DNA of 40,810 nucleotides from Burkholderiales bacterium (GTDB lineage: Bacteria; Pseudomonadota; Gammaproteobacteria; Burkholderiales; Burkholderiaceae_C): positions 1 to 40,810 of the forward strand of contig JANXYH010000072.1 of assembly GCA_025350145.1 (NCBI GenBank), written 5' to 3'. Numbering within the stretch: position 1 is the stretch's first letter; the number at the start of each line of letters is the position of its first letter. The notes beneath the pieces were generated by a model that saw only the letters and a list, made by a program, of their open reading frames with translations, had not been told where the DNA came from and searched no databases. Position numbers and translations under genes: made by a program. Shown here piece by piece: positions 20,566 to 30,579 of this stretch.

Positions 20566-21033
20566 TCACTTGGGCATGACGGTGAAGGCGCCCGACTTGA
20601 GTGGCCCGGTGCCGTAGGCGACGCGGGCGCCGGTGTTGTCGTGGATCGCGAATCCGACCACGTCGCCGGCCTTGACGTCGCTGCCGGGCTGGTTGTCGGC
20701 GATCAAGACCCAATAACGCAAGCCCTTGCCGGCACCGCTGGCGTCGCCGTTGCAGCGGCCGGTCAGGCAGACCGTGGGGTTGTGCTTGCCATAGGAGTTG
20801 ATCAACTCGACCGAGGTGGCGCTGAACGCACCCCTGGCGCCGTCGCTCAGGTCGGCCTTGATGCTGAGCGTGCCGGCAGGGTAGGGGTCCAGCGCCGGAT
20901 CGAAATGGACGCTCAAGCGGACGCTGAAGACGCCCGACGCGACCGCGTCCTTGCGTGAGGCGATGAAGACGTCGCCAAAGCCATCGACCTTGCTGATATC
21001 GGACACATGGAATGCGGGGATGCTCAAACTCAT
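20566..21033 (-). CDS. uncharacterised 155-residue protein
   Basis: I do not recognise this protein. It starts at an ATG with AGGAG seven bases upstream, the best ribosome site among the starts in this frame region. The product has alternating hydrophobic/polar strands (VFSVRLSVHFDP, GTLSIKADLSDG, GLRYWVLIADNQPG, VVGFAIHDNTG), pointing to a small beta-sandwich. It has no signal peptide or membrane segment. Two cysteines (VCLTGRC) lie close together in the middle. It stands alone: convergent with the porin and divergent from kdsD, with a 208-base gap to kdsD. No function can be offered. Confidence 0.75.
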   Translation of the reverse strand: MSLSIPAFHVSDISKVDGFGDVFIASRKDAVASGVFSVRLSVHFDPALDPYPAGTLSIKADLSDGARGAFSATSVELINSYGKHNPTVCLTGRCNGDASGAGKGLRYWVLIADNQPGSDVKAGDVVGFAIHDNTGARVAYGTGPLKSGAFTVMPK

Positions 21034-21047
21034 GGCACTGCTCCTGG

Positions 21048-21263
21048 ATGAAGTTAGGCGAAGGGCTGGACGAAATGTGCCGCAGCCCGACCTGGGTGGG
21101 CATCCACAAGCTTGTGGACAAGCTGCGGGCGCTGTCGGCCTGGCCCGCCGCTGCCGCCATGCCGCTGAAGCTGGCCAGCGACATCAGCAAGGCGGAGCGC
21201 GAGTACCTGGCCTACCAGCCTCCTAGAATCCGCCTGATGCGATGCGAGCGGCCACGGCCTTGA
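21048..21263 (+). CDS. possible small ORF upstream of kdsD
   Basis: A 71-codon frame (MKLGEGLDEMCRSPTWVG..., then KLASDISKAEREYLAYQPPR) with a plausible amphipathic, charged composition. It has no ribosome site and overlaps the kdsD start by 22 bases. It may be a remnant, a leader peptide or chance. A TAGAAT sequence at 21224-21229 could be the -10 element of kdsD, which would put the kdsD promoter inside this frame. Confidence 0.2.
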   Translation: MKLGEGLDEMCRSPTWVGIHKLVDKLRALSAWPAAAAMPLKLASDISKAEREYLAYQPPRIRLMRCERPRP

Positions 21264-22249
21264 AAACAGCGCCACCGTTCGACGCCGCAAGGGCGCTGCA
21301 ACTGGCCAGCCGCACCTTCGAGATTGAGGCTGCGGCGCTGCTGGCGTTGGGGCCGCGCCAGGGCGCTGGCTTTACCGGCGCGGTGCAGGCGATCCTGCGC
21401 TGCCCTGGCCGGGTGATCGTGATGGGCATGGGCAAGAGTGGCCATGTCGGGCGCAAGATCGCCGCGACGCTGGCCTCGACCGGCACGCCGGCTTTCTTCG
21501 TTCACCCTGGCGAGGCCAGCCATGGCGACCTGGGCATGGTCCTGCCCGGCGACGTCGTTCTGGCCTTGTCCAACAGCGGCCAGAGCGACGAGCTGGCGGC
21601 GATCCTGCCGGCGCTGCGGCGCCTGGGCGTGACCTTGGTGGCGATCACCGGGCGCGACGATTCGATGCTGGCGCGCCATGCCGACCATGTGCTGAGCAGC
21701 GCGGTCGACCAGGAGGCCTGCCCGCTGAACCTGGCGCCGACCGCCAGCACCGCCGCGCAGATGGCGCTGGGCGACGCGCTGGCGGTGGCCTTGCTGGACG
21801 CGCGCGGCTTCAAGCAAGATGACTTCGCCCGCTCGCACCCTGGCGGCGCCCTCGGCCGGCAATTGCTGGTGCATGTGTCCGACCTGATGTGCAGCGGTGA
21901 CGCCCTGCCCCGGGTCGGCCCCGACACGCCTTTCCTGGCAGTGATGCAGCAGATGTCGGCCAAGGGCCTGGGCGCGGCCCTGGTGGTCGACGCCGACGAC
22001 CGGGTGTTGGGCATCTTCACCGACGGCGATCTGCGCCGCCTAGTCGAGCGTGGCGGCGAGTTGCGCGCGCTGCGTGCCGCCGAGGTGATGCAAGGCCGGC
22101 CCAAGACCATCGCCAGCGGCGCCTTGGCGGTCGAGGCCGCGCAACTGATGGAGGCGCACCGCATTACCAGCGTGGTCGTGCTCGACGCCGGTGGGCGCCT
22201 GGCCGGGATGTTGAGCGTCGGCGACCTGATGCGTGCCAAGGTGATCTGA
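21242..22249 (+). CDS. kdsD: arabinose-5-phosphate isomerase (KpsF/GutQ/KdsD family)
   Basis: Converts D-ribulose 5-phosphate to D-arabinose 5-phosphate, the first step to KDO for lipopolysaccharide. The 335-residue product has an N-terminal SIS domain (VIVMGMGKSGHVGRKIAATL at about 59-78, then HPGEASHGDLG with the active-site His region) and two CBS domains (about 210-335, ending VGDLMRAKVI). The ATG at 21242 lacks a good ribosome site; a TTG 18 bases further in is an alternative. The stop overlaps the kdsC start by one base (TGATG), so the genes are coupled. It heads the kdsD-kdsC-lptC operon. Confidence 0.95.
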   Translation: MRAATALKTAPPFDAARALQLASRTFEIEAAALLALGPRQGAGFTGAVQAILRCPGRVIVMGMGKSGHVGRKIAATLASTGTPAFFVHPGEASHGDLGMVLPGDVVLALSNSGQSDELAAILPALRRLGVTLVAITGRDDSMLARHADHVLSSAVDQEACPLNLAPTASTAAQMALGDALAVALLDARGFKQDDFARSHPGGALGRQLLVHVSDLMCSGDALPRVGPDTPFLAVMQQMSAKGLGAALVVDADDRVLGIFTDGDLRRLVERGGELRALRAAEVMQGRPKTIASGALAVEAAQLMEAHRITSVVVLDAGGRLAGMLSVGDLMRAKVI

Positions 22250-22821
22250 TGACCCCGGCCCTGCAATTCCCGCCCGAGCTGTTGCTGCGCGCCCAGGGCA
22301 TTGGCCTGGGCATGCGGCTGGCGATCTTCGATGTCGATGGCGTGCTGACCGACGGGCAGATCTACATCGGCGAGGGCGGTGAAACCTTCAAGGCCTTCCA
22401 CAGCCTCGATGGCCACGGCCTGAAGCTGCTGCAGCGCAGTGGCCCGGTGCCGGTGGTGATCACCGGGCGCGACTCGGCTGCGCTGCGGCGGCGGCTGGCC
22501 GACCTGGGGCTGACGAATGCGCATTTCGGGGTCGAGGACAAGCTGGCCGTGGCGCAGGCGGTGTTGCGCCAGTTTGAGGTCGACTGGTCGGAGGTCGCGG
22601 TGATCGGTGACGACTGGCCCGACCTGCCGCTGCTGACCCGCGCTGCCTTTGCCTGCGCCCCACCCAATGCCCACGCCGAGGTGCTGGCGCGGGTTCACCA
22701 CACCACCGCCCGGCCCGGCGGCGCCGGCGCGGCGCGCGAGTTCTGCGACATCCTGCTGCAGGCCAGCGGGCGCTACGCCGGCTTGCTGGCGGCGCAGCAG
22801 GGCAGCCTGGATGGGCGCTGA
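22249..22821 (+). CDS. kdsC: KDO 8-phosphate phosphatase
   Basis: HAD-superfamily C0 phosphatase that removes phosphate from KDO-8-phosphate to give KDO. The 190-residue length is right for the family. The nucleophile motif FDVDGVLTDG holds Asp28 and Asp30, VITGRDS is motif II and GDDWPDLPLL is the metal-binding motif. C0 enzymes lack a cap domain and work as tetramers. It is translationally coupled to kdsD (one-base overlap) and its end overlaps lptC by 11 bases. Confidence 0.96.
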   Translation: MTPALQFPPELLLRAQGIGLGMRLAIFDVDGVLTDGQIYIGEGGETFKAFHSLDGHGLKLLQRSGPVPVVITGRDSAALRRRLADLGLTNAHFGVEDKLAVAQAVLRQFEVDWSEVAVIGDDWPDLPLLTRAAFACAPPNAHAEVLARVHHTTARPGGAGAAREFCDILLQASGRYAGLLAAQQGSLDGR

Positions 22822-23497
22822 GCTGCACCTGCCGGACCTGCCCGAGGTCGAGGTTGTCCTGGGCCGGCCGGCCGGCGCGCCGACGCGCAACCTTGCGCCA
22901 CTGGCCTGGCGGGTGCGCGAAGCCTTGTCGGCGTACCTGCCCTTGCTGTTGATGGCGCTGCTGGCGGTTGGCACGGCCTGGCTGGTCAAGCACACGCCCG
23001 GCGCGCCGGTGGCCGCAAGCGATGCCTCGGCGCGCAGCGAACCGGACTACACCATGGAAGATTTTGCGATCGTGCGCTTCGCCCCCGACGGCCACGCCAG
23101 CATGCGGATCGAGGGCCAGCGCCTGCGCCACTATCCAGACACCGACCGGATCGAGATCGAGGGCGTACGCATCCACGCCGTAGGCGACGATGGCCGCATC
23201 ACCGATGCCCTGGCCAAGCGCGCGCTGGCCAACGGTGACGCCAGTGAGCTGCAGTTGATCGGTGGCGCGCAGGTGCGCAGTCGACCCGGCCAGGGCAGCA
23301 CCGACGTGCTGGAGATCGACAGCGAATTCCTGCACGCCTTCCTGCGCTTCGAGACCCTGCGCTCGCACCTCCCGGTGCGCGTGCTGCACGGCGCCAGCCA
23401 GGTCCGCGCCAATGGCATCGAGCTCGACAACCTGCACCAGCAAATGCAGTTGGCTGGGCCGGTGCAACTGCGGCTGACGCCCGACCCGAAGCGCTGA
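22811..23497 (+). CDS. lptC: LPS export protein LptC
   Basis: Bitopic inner-membrane protein that passes LPS from the LptBFG transporter to LptA. The ATG at 22811 gives 228 residues. A membrane anchor (YLPLLLMALLAVGTAWLV, about 40-57) is followed by a periplasmic beta-jellyroll with the family pattern EPDYTMEDFAIVRF, RHYPDTDRIEIEGVRI and AKRALANGDASELQLIGGA. It overlaps kdsC by 11 bases. The usual followers lptA and lptB are absent: a terminator-like hairpin and an opposite-strand gene come next, so those genes must lie elsewhere. Confidence 0.92.
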   Translation: MGAELHLPDLPEVEVVLGRPAGAPTRNLAPLAWRVREALSAYLPLLLMALLAVGTAWLVKHTPGAPVAASDASARSEPDYTMEDFAIVRFAPDGHASMRIEGQRLRHYPDTDRIEIEGVRIHAVGDDGRITDALAKRALANGDASELQLIGGAQVRSRPGQGSTDVLEIDSEFLHAFLRFETLRSHLPVRVLHGASQVRANGIELDNLHQQMQLAGPVQLRLTPDPKR

Positions 23498-23535
23498 CGG
23501 GCGGGCGAACGGGCGGGCGCCGCCCACAAACGACA

Positions 23536-23555
23536 AAGGCGCCCGAAGGCGCCTT
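23536..23555 (-). terminator. bidirectional intrinsic terminator
   Basis: AAGGCGCC and GGCGCCTT form a perfect 8-base stem. Read leftward the loop is TTCG, a hyperstable C(UUCG)G tetraloop, followed by a T-rich TTTGTCGTTTG. It therefore suits the RRM gene best (80 bases after its stop) and can also stop lptC transcripts from the other side. Confidence 0.85.
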
Positions 23556-23634
23556 GCATGGGGTCTGGATCGCTGGCCCTGCCGATCTCTAGGTCGGCAC
23601 AAGCCCAGTCCTTGGCGTCAGTACCTCCCTGGCC

Positions 23635-24222
23635 TCAGTAGCCCTGGCTGCCACCGCCGCCGTAGCCGCCACCACCGCCGCTGCCACCACCGCCGCTGCC
23701 ACCACGGGGGCCACGGCCACCGGTGCCGTAGGGGCTGCGACCACCGCCGCCACCACCGCTACCGCCACCGCCACCATAGCCGCCACCACCACCGCCGCTG
23801 CTGCCGCCACCGCCGTAGCCGCCGCCACCGCTGCGGCCACCACCGCCGCCGCCGGTACCGCCGCCACCGCCGCCGGTACCGCCGCCACCGCCGTAGCCAC
23901 CACTACCGCCGCCACCGCCGCCGTACGGGCGACCACCGCCGCCGCCGCCGCCGCCAAAGCCACCCGGGCGCTCTTCACGTGGGCGAGCCTCGTTGACAAC
24001 GATCGCACGGCCTTCGAGCGGCTGGCCATTCATCGCATTCATCGCCGCCTGGGCCTCGGTCGACGAGGACATTTCGACAAAACCAAAGCCCTTGGATCGG
24101 CCGGTCTCGCGGTCCATCATGACTTTGGCCGAGGTGACCGCACCAAACTCACCAAACGCCTGTTGCAGCGATTCGTCACGCACCGAGTAGGCCAGGTTGC
24201 CCACGTAAAGCTTGTTTCCCAT
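23635..24222 (-). CDS. glycine-rich RRM RNA-binding protein
   Basis: A 195-residue protein with one N-terminal RNA recognition motif: RNP2 LYVGNL at 5-10 and RNP1 KGFGFVEM at 44-51. It has a very long Gly-rich tail (about 88-195) of GGGG runs punctuated by Tyr, Ser, Arg and Thr. Bacterial relatives are often cold- or stress-linked RNA-binding proteins; the specific targets are unknown. The tail is low-complexity and would be disordered. GGAG precedes the ATG. The gene stands alone, with a 240-base upstream region containing CATAAT (a -10-like sequence) but no clear -35. Its terminator is at 23536-23555. Confidence 0.93.
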   Translation of the reverse strand: MGNKLYVGNLAYSVRDESLQQAFGEFGAVTSAKVMMDRETGRSKGFGFVEMSSSTEAQAAMNAMNGQPLEGRAIVVNEARPREERPGGFGGGGGGGGRPYGGGGGGSGGYGGGGGTGGGGGGTGGGGGGRSGGGGYGGGGSSGGGGGGYGGGGGSGGGGGGRSPYGTGGRGPRGGSGGGGSGGGGGYGGGGSQGY

Positions 24223-24465
24223 GAGGGAAGCTCCTTCTCAAGATCAATAAACCATGTGGAGCTTCTACCCAGCGTGAACCAATCAAGCTAAAGCGCCGTC
24301 TCCAGACACGGGCCGAGGGCCAGCTTGCCCTCTGCTTTGCATTATGGTGGTAAAGCCGGCAACGCACGCGCCAGTCCAGGCGGGCCTACCCCCCAAGTAT
24401 CATGAGTGTTGTGAAGCGGGTACACCTCGGCGCCAGGTGGCCGCGCGCCCACGCCGTCTCCCCCT

Positions 24466-24618
24466 ATGGACCTCCTCAAATCGTTTGTTGCCCTGTTGGC
24501 CACCGTCAACCCGATCGGCGCGGCGCCCTTCGTTCTCGCCAACAGCGGCACGCTGTTGATCTCGGCGCTGCCCCTGCGCAACGCCGAGCCGGCCGCCAGC
24601 CCCAGCGTGCGTGGCTGA
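24466..24618 (+). pseudogene. internally deleted marC-like (UPF0056) remnant
   Basis: A 50-codon frame starts MDLLKSFVALLATVNPIGAA, which matches the N-terminus of MarC-family membrane proteins, and continues SGTLLISALPLRNAEPAASP. That resembles a later MarC segment (GG-LLL-SA-x-MLNA), so about 50-60 codons seem to be missing between them. The frame then stops. A complete MarC has about 200 residues and six membrane helices; here at most one helix and a fragment remain. The stop codon lies two bases before the likely start of the GMC oxidoreductase gene. The identification rests on recall of the family pattern. Confidence 0.55.
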
Positions 24619-24619
24619 G

Positions 24620-26305
24620 ATGGCCATGGACACCGACAACGTCGCCCGCTACGACCACATCATCGTCGGCGCTGGCACGGCGGGATGCCTGCTGGCCAAC
24701 CGGCTCTCGGCCGATCCGCAACGGCGGGTGCTGCTGATCGAGGCCGGTGGCAATGACGACTACCTGTGGATCCACATCCCGGTCGGCTACCTGTACTGCA
24801 TTGGCAACCCGCGTACCGACTGGCTCTACCGCACCGAGCCCGACCCCGGCCTGAACGGCCGCAGCCTGGGCTACCCGCGCGGCAAGGTGCTGGGCGGCAG
24901 CTCGAGCATCAACGGCATGATCTACATGCGCGGCCAGCGCCGCGACTACGACGCCTGGGCCCAGGCCAGCGGCGACGCGCGCTGGCGCTGGGACGCCTGC
25001 CTGGACTACTTCAAGCGCCACGAGGACCATTGGCGTGGCGCCAGTGCCGCCCATGCGGCGCCCGGCTTCGACCCCAGCGGCAAGCGTGCCGGCGGTGAGT
25101 GGCGGGTCGAGCAGGCCCGGCTGCGCTGGGACATCCTGGACGCCTTTGCCGCCGCTGCCAGCCAGGCCGGCATCCCCGCAACCCAAGACTTCAACACCGG
25201 CGACAACGAGGGTGTCGGCTACTTCGAGGTCAACCAGCGCAACGGCCTGCGCTGGAACGCGACCAAGGCCTTTCTGCGCCCGGCGATGGACCGGCCAAAC
25301 CTGCAGATCTGGACCGGCGCCCAGGTCAGCCGGCTACAGCTCCAGGCCGACGCCGACGGCGTGCCGCGGGTGGTTGGCGTCGAGGCCCGGCCGCTGGGCG
25401 GTGGCCCGCTGCTGCAGGCCCGGGCCAGGCACGAGGTGGTGATGGCCGCCGGGGCGATCGGCACGCCGCAGATCCTGCAACTCTCGGGCATCGGCCCGGC
25501 CGGCTTGTTGGCGCGGCACGGCATTGCCGCGGTTCATCCCCTCGAAGGGGTCGGCCAGAACCTGCAGGACCACCTGCAGATTCGCGCGGTGTTCGCGGTC
25601 GATGGCGTGCGCACCCTCAACACGCTCGCCAACTCCTGGCTGGGCAAGGCCTGGATCGGTGCGCAATACCTGCTCAACCGGCGCGGGCCGATGAGCATGG
25701 CGCCGTCGCAACTGGGCATCTTCACCCGTTCGTCTGAGCAGCACAGCCAGGCCAATCTGCAGTACCACGTGCAGCCGCTGTCGTTGGACGCGTTCGGCCA
25801 GCCCCTGCACCGCTACGACGCCTTCACCGCCAGCGTCTGCAACCTCAACCCAACCGCGCGTGGCCAGGTGCAGATCCGCTCGCCCCGGCCCGAGGACGCG
25901 CCGGCAATCCAGCCGAACTACCTGTCCACGCCCGAAGACCGGCTGGTGGCGGCGCAGTCGCTGCGCCTGACCCGGCGGATCGCGGCCCAGCCGGCGCTGG
26001 CGCGCTACCGCCCGCGCGAGGTCAAGCCCGGCGCGCAGTTCACCAGCGACGACGAGCTGTCGCGCCTGGCCGGCGACATCGGCACCACCATCTTCCACCC
26101 GGTCGGCACCTGCCGCATGGGCCTGGCCGGTGACCCGGGGGCGGTGGTCGACGCCGAACTTCGGCTGCTGGGCCTGCGCGGCCTGCGCATCGCCGACGCC
26201 AGCGTGATGCCGAGCATCACCAGCGGCAACACCAACGCGCCGACGCTGATGATCGCCGAGCGGGCGGCGGAGTGGATCGCCCGCGACGCCGCCGCAGCGC
26301 GCTGA
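24620..26305 (+). CDS. GMC-family FAD-dependent oxidoreductase (choline dehydrogenase-like)
   Basis: Flavoprotein alcohol dehydrogenase, 561 residues from ATG 24620; a GTG at 24611 is an alternative. FAD is bound by the N-terminal GAGTAGC motif (17-23) and the LLIEAGG strand. PRGKVLGGSSSING is GMC signature 1, and GAIGTPQILQLSGIGP is signature 2. The active-site pair is His493 in FHPVGTCRMG and Asn537 in SGNTNAPT, 44 residues apart as in choline oxidase relatives. The substrate is uncertain; such enzymes oxidise many primary alcohols. The gene starts almost on top of the marC remnant's stop codon. It has no betaine-pathway neighbour. Confidence 0.92.
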   Translation: MAMDTDNVARYDHIIVGAGTAGCLLANRLSADPQRRVLLIEAGGNDDYLWIHIPVGYLYCIGNPRTDWLYRTEPDPGLNGRSLGYPRGKVLGGSSSINGMIYMRGQRRDYDAWAQASGDARWRWDACLDYFKRHEDHWRGASAAHAAPGFDPSGKRAGGEWRVEQARLRWDILDAFAAAASQAGIPATQDFNTGDNEGVGYFEVNQRNGLRWNATKAFLRPAMDRPNLQIWTGAQVSRLQLQADADGVPRVVGVEARPLGGGPLLQARARHEVVMAAGAIGTPQILQLSGIGPAGLLARHGIAAVHPLEGVGQNLQDHLQIRAVFAVDGVRTLNTLANSWLGKAWIGAQYLLNRRGPMSMAPSQLGIFTRSSEQHSQANLQYHVQPLSLDAFGQPLHRYDAFTASVCNLNPTARGQVQIRSPRPEDAPAIQPNYLSTPEDRLVAAQSLRLTRRIAAQPALARYRPREVKPGAQFTSDDELSRLAGDIGTTIFHPVGTCRMGLAGDPGAVVDAELRLLGLRGLRIADASVMPSITSGNTNAPTLMIAERAAEWIARDAAAAR

Positions 26306-26745
26306 ACGCCGCGCTGCGGCCTGGCAGCAATCGTTTGTTGTATTTCCCTACAAAACCCGGGTTTGCCCGCGTGACGCTGCCGCAGCGGCTGCCTACATTG
26401 CGCCCACTCGGCGCAGTCGCGCGGCCTGGCCTGATGGTCTGGCGCTGCGCCCGGGGGTGCTGAGGAGACTTTGTCAGGCTGCGCGCACTGCTCAAGCGGG
26501 TGCGGAGAACGCGGCCAAACCGGGATCGGCCCGGCGCACGCCACCCTTGCGTGTGCCAGGATGCCAGAGACCACGGTTTACAAGAATGAAGACGCCGAGT
26601 CGTGATCCGACCCGGCGTTTTCCATTGCGGCGGCGAATTTGCACCGCCTTTGTGGCCCTGATGCGGCGCTGGTCGCGGCGCCGCGCAGGCTAGGCTGGCG
26701 CACCGACACCATCACCCGTGGGCGACCCTGCCCGCCCCGCCGTCC
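26306..26745. other. 440-base gap with a lone terminator
   Basis: No protein gene is supported between the GMC oxidoreductase and the HDOD gene. The left part has an AT-rich spot (TTTGTTGTATTTCCCTACAA around 26332-26351), and the rest is GC-rich. A strong rightward terminator at 26593-26621 ends whatever is transcribed here, so the region is either a long 3' untranslated tail or a small RNA of up to about 280 bases. No known RNA family was recognised. Confidence 0.4.
26593..26621 (+). terminator. intrinsic terminator
   Basis: CGCCGAGTCG and CGACCCGGCG pair over ten bases with one mismatch around a 5-base loop and are followed at once by TTTT. It is nearly 290 bases after the GMC oxidoreductase stop codon and about 125 bases before the HDOD start. 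Confidence 0.75.
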
Positions 26746-27579
26746 ATGCCCGCCACTGCCGAACTGCGCCGCAACGACATCGCCATCCCGGCCCGGCCCG
26801 ACGTGCTGGTCAAGCTCTCGCTGCTGATGGCCGACGAGGACGTTGACCAACGCGCGATCAGCGCGCTGGTCGAGTCCGACATGGCGCTGGCTTCGGCCGT
26901 GCTCAAGGCGGTCAACCGCTCGCACCATGGCCTGGCCGGGCGGGCGCTCAACGTGCACCATGCCGCCACCTACCTGGGGGCGCGCGAGATCGCCGGCATC
27001 ACCTTCGAGATGGGTCTGCGGGCGGCCTTTGCGCCGGCCCCGGAGATCGACCCGATCTGGGCCCGCGCCGGCCAGCGCGGGCTGGTGATGGGCCAGCTCG
27101 GCCAGGCGCTGGGCCTGGATGCCTGGGCGGCCCACTCGGCCGGTCTGTTCGAGGAGTGCGGCAAGGCGGTGTTGTTCGCCCATGCCACCGACCACTACCG
27201 CGCCATGCTGCGCGCCACCGCCTGCGACAGCGACTTGTGCGCGCTGGAGGAAGCCGGTTTCGGCGTGCGCCACGACACCCTGGGCGCGGCGCTGTGCCAA
27301 AGCTGGGGCCTGGCCGAGGCGACCGTGGCCTGCGTCCGCCACCATGTCGATGCCCAGGCCTTCGTGCATCTGCCTGAGGCGACCGCGTCAGGCACCTTGC
27401 TGGCGCTGTCGGTGCTGGCCCAGGCGCTGCTGGGCTGCGCGCCGCAGGCGGTCGACGATGTCGCCGAGCAGGTCGCGCCGCAGTTGGGCTGGGACACCAC
27501 GCTGGTGCTGCGCGCGGTGCGGCGGATCGAGGGCCAGCTCCAGAGCCAGTCGGGCCAGGGCGGCCAGCGCCGACACTGA
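26746..27579 (+). CDS. HDOD domain protein
   Basis: A 277-residue soluble protein consisting almost entirely of one HDOD domain, a non-enzymatic relative of HD phosphohydrolases found in signalling proteins. Characteristic stretches are IPARPDVLVKLSLLM, ISALVESDMALASAVLKAVN and LNVHHAATYLGAREI. The HD catalytic dyad is not expected in this family. Stand-alone HDOD proteins are linked to motility, biofilm and second-messenger control, but no partner gene is adjacent. No ribosome site is evident before the ATG, so the start is approximate. The acyl-CoA synthetase gene follows 105 bases later. Confidence 0.87.
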   Translation: MPATAELRRNDIAIPARPDVLVKLSLLMADEDVDQRAISALVESDMALASAVLKAVNRSHHGLAGRALNVHHAATYLGAREIAGITFEMGLRAAFAPAPEIDPIWARAGQRGLVMGQLGQALGLDAWAAHSAGLFEECGKAVLFAHATDHYRAMLRATACDSDLCALEEAGFGVRHDTLGAALCQSWGLAEATVACVRHHVDAQAFVHLPEATASGTLLALSVLAQALLGCAPQAVDDVAEQVAPQLGWDTTLVLRAVRRIEGQLQSQSGQGGQRRH

Positions 27580-27684
27580 GGCTGGTCTGCGGCCGGCCCG
27601 GCCGGACACCCTGGAAACCCTGCTGGCGGCGGGCCGGGCGGGCGGCTACGCTGCCGCACCATTGCCCAGCATCAGGAGCCCGCC

Positions 27685-29385
<1,701 letters not shown>

Positions 29386-29386
29386 A

Positions 29387-29401
29387 GGGCCGGCGCGGCC
29401 C
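29387..29401. terminator. short hairpin between convergent genes
   Basis: GGGCCG and CGGCCC form a perfect 6-base stem with a 3-base loop and fill nearly all of the 17-base gap between the acyl-CoA synthetase and Bug-protein stop codons. There is no T run on either strand. It may act as a shared 3' end element. Confidence 0.35.
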
Positions 29402-29402
29402 C

Positions 29403-30416
29403 TCAATCGACCTTGGCGCCCGAAACCGCGACGACCTTGGCCCATTTGGCGGTCTCGGCAGCCATGAACCTGGCGAACTCCGCGCCGCTGATGCCGCTGG
29501 GGATCGCGCCCTGGGTCTGCAGCCGCTCCTTCAAGGCGGCGCTGCCCAGCGCCTTGGCGCACTCGGTCTGCAGGCGCTGAACGACGTCCCCGGGCGTGCC
29601 CGCCGGGGCCAGCAGGCCGAACCAGGAACTCGCCTCGAAACCTTTGAGTGCCGGGCCGCCGGCCTCGGCGACCGTGGGCAGTTCAGGCAGGGCGGTCGAG
29701 CGCACCGCGCTGGTCACGGCGAGGGCCTTGAGCTTGCCCGACTTGATGTGCGGCAGGGCCGAGGGCAGGTTGTCGAACATCAGGTCCATGCTGCCGCCCA
29801 TCAGGTCGATCAGCGCCGGCCCAGAGCCGCGGTACGGGATGTGCAGCATGAAGGTGCCGGTCATGCTCTTGAACAACTCACCCGAGAGGTGGATCGAGGT
29901 GCCGTTGCCCGAGCTGGCGTAGTTCAGCTTGCCCGGGTTGGCCTTGGCCGCACGCGCCAAATCGGCGACGCCGGCCACCGCGTAGCGCTGGGCGCTGGCC
30001 GGGTTCATCACCAGCACGTTGGGCACGCCGGCCACCAGGGTGATGGGGACGAAATCCTTGACCGGGTCGAACGGCAGCTTGGGGTACAGCGAGGCGTTGA
30101 TCGCGTGGGTGCCGACCGTGCCCATCAGCAGCGTGTAGCCGTCGGCCGGCGACTTGGCGACTTCGGCGGCACCGCTGTTGCCGCCGGCGCCGGGCTTGTT
30201 GTCGACCAACACCGCCACGCCCAAGGCGCGCTGCAACTCCGGCGCCATGGCCCTGGCCAGGAGGTCGGTGGTACCGCCGGCGGCGAAGGGCACAACGATG
30301 CGCACAGGCTTGCTCGGCCAGGCGGTTTGCGCGGTTGCCGCAGCCGCCAGCAGGCAGCTCCAGATCAAGCTCAGCGCACGGGGCAGTGTCAGCATGGGTC
30401 GGCGGCTTGAGGTCAT
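29403..30416 (-). CDS. Bug-family tripartite tricarboxylate transporter binding protein
   Basis: Periplasmic binding protein of the TctC/Bug family, abundant in Burkholderiales. The ATG at 30416 has AGGAG eight bases upstream and starts a signal peptide ([20 protein letters not shown]). The open frame extends further but without protein-like sequence. The 337-residue product has the family opening [18 protein letters not shown], the [20 protein letters not shown] ligand loop and [14 protein letters not shown]. These proteins bind carboxylates and similar anions. It is an orphan: no TctA/TctB membrane genes are near, which is common for Bug proteins. The ligand is unknown. Confidence 0.94.
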   Translation of the reverse strand: MTSSRRPMLTLPRALSLIWSCLLAAAATAQTAWPSKPVRIVVPFAAGGTTDLLARAMAPELQRALGVAVLVDNKPGAGGNSGAAEVAKSPADGYTLLMGTVGTHAINASLYPKLPFDPVKDFVPITLVAGVPNVLVMNPASAQRYAVAGVADLARAAKANPGKLNYASSGNGTSIHLSGELFKSMTGTFMLHIPYRGSGPALIDLMGGSMDLMFDNLPSALPHIKSGKLKALAVTSAVRSTALPELPTVAEAGGPALKGFEASSWFGLLAPAGTPGDVVQRLQTECAKALGSAALKERLQTQGAIPSGISGAEFARFMAAETAKWAKVVAVSGAKVD

Positions 30417-30579
30417 TGGCGGGTCTCCTGGGCGGTCGGCCTGGTCCTGGCCGCCGCCCAGTGTGCCTTGCGCCGCGACCCGGTGACCGCAGTCCGGCGC
30501 CGTGGCCCGCCGCCGCCGCCCGCAGGGGACAGCCCGAGGCCGCAGTGGCTGGCTGAAGCGTTGCGGCGCGGGCAGCGGC

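Noticed and set aside
23640-23960. CRISPR-like or minisatellite array of CCGCCGCCACC units
   Set aside because: The units are irregular, without spacers, and are fully explained by Gly codons of the RRM protein tail.
23589-24029. A 146-codon Ala/Val-rich frame overlapping the RRM gene on the same strand
   Set aside because: It is a frame-shifted reading of the Gly repeats.
26306-26590. A housekeeping RNA (SRP RNA, RNase P RNA, 6S RNA or tRNA) before the lone terminator
   Set aside because: None of the conserved core sequences I know for these RNAs is present.
29403-30416. A tripartite tricarboxylate transport operon around the Bug protein
   Set aside because: No TctA or TctB membrane gene is present on either side; orphan Bug genes are common in this order.
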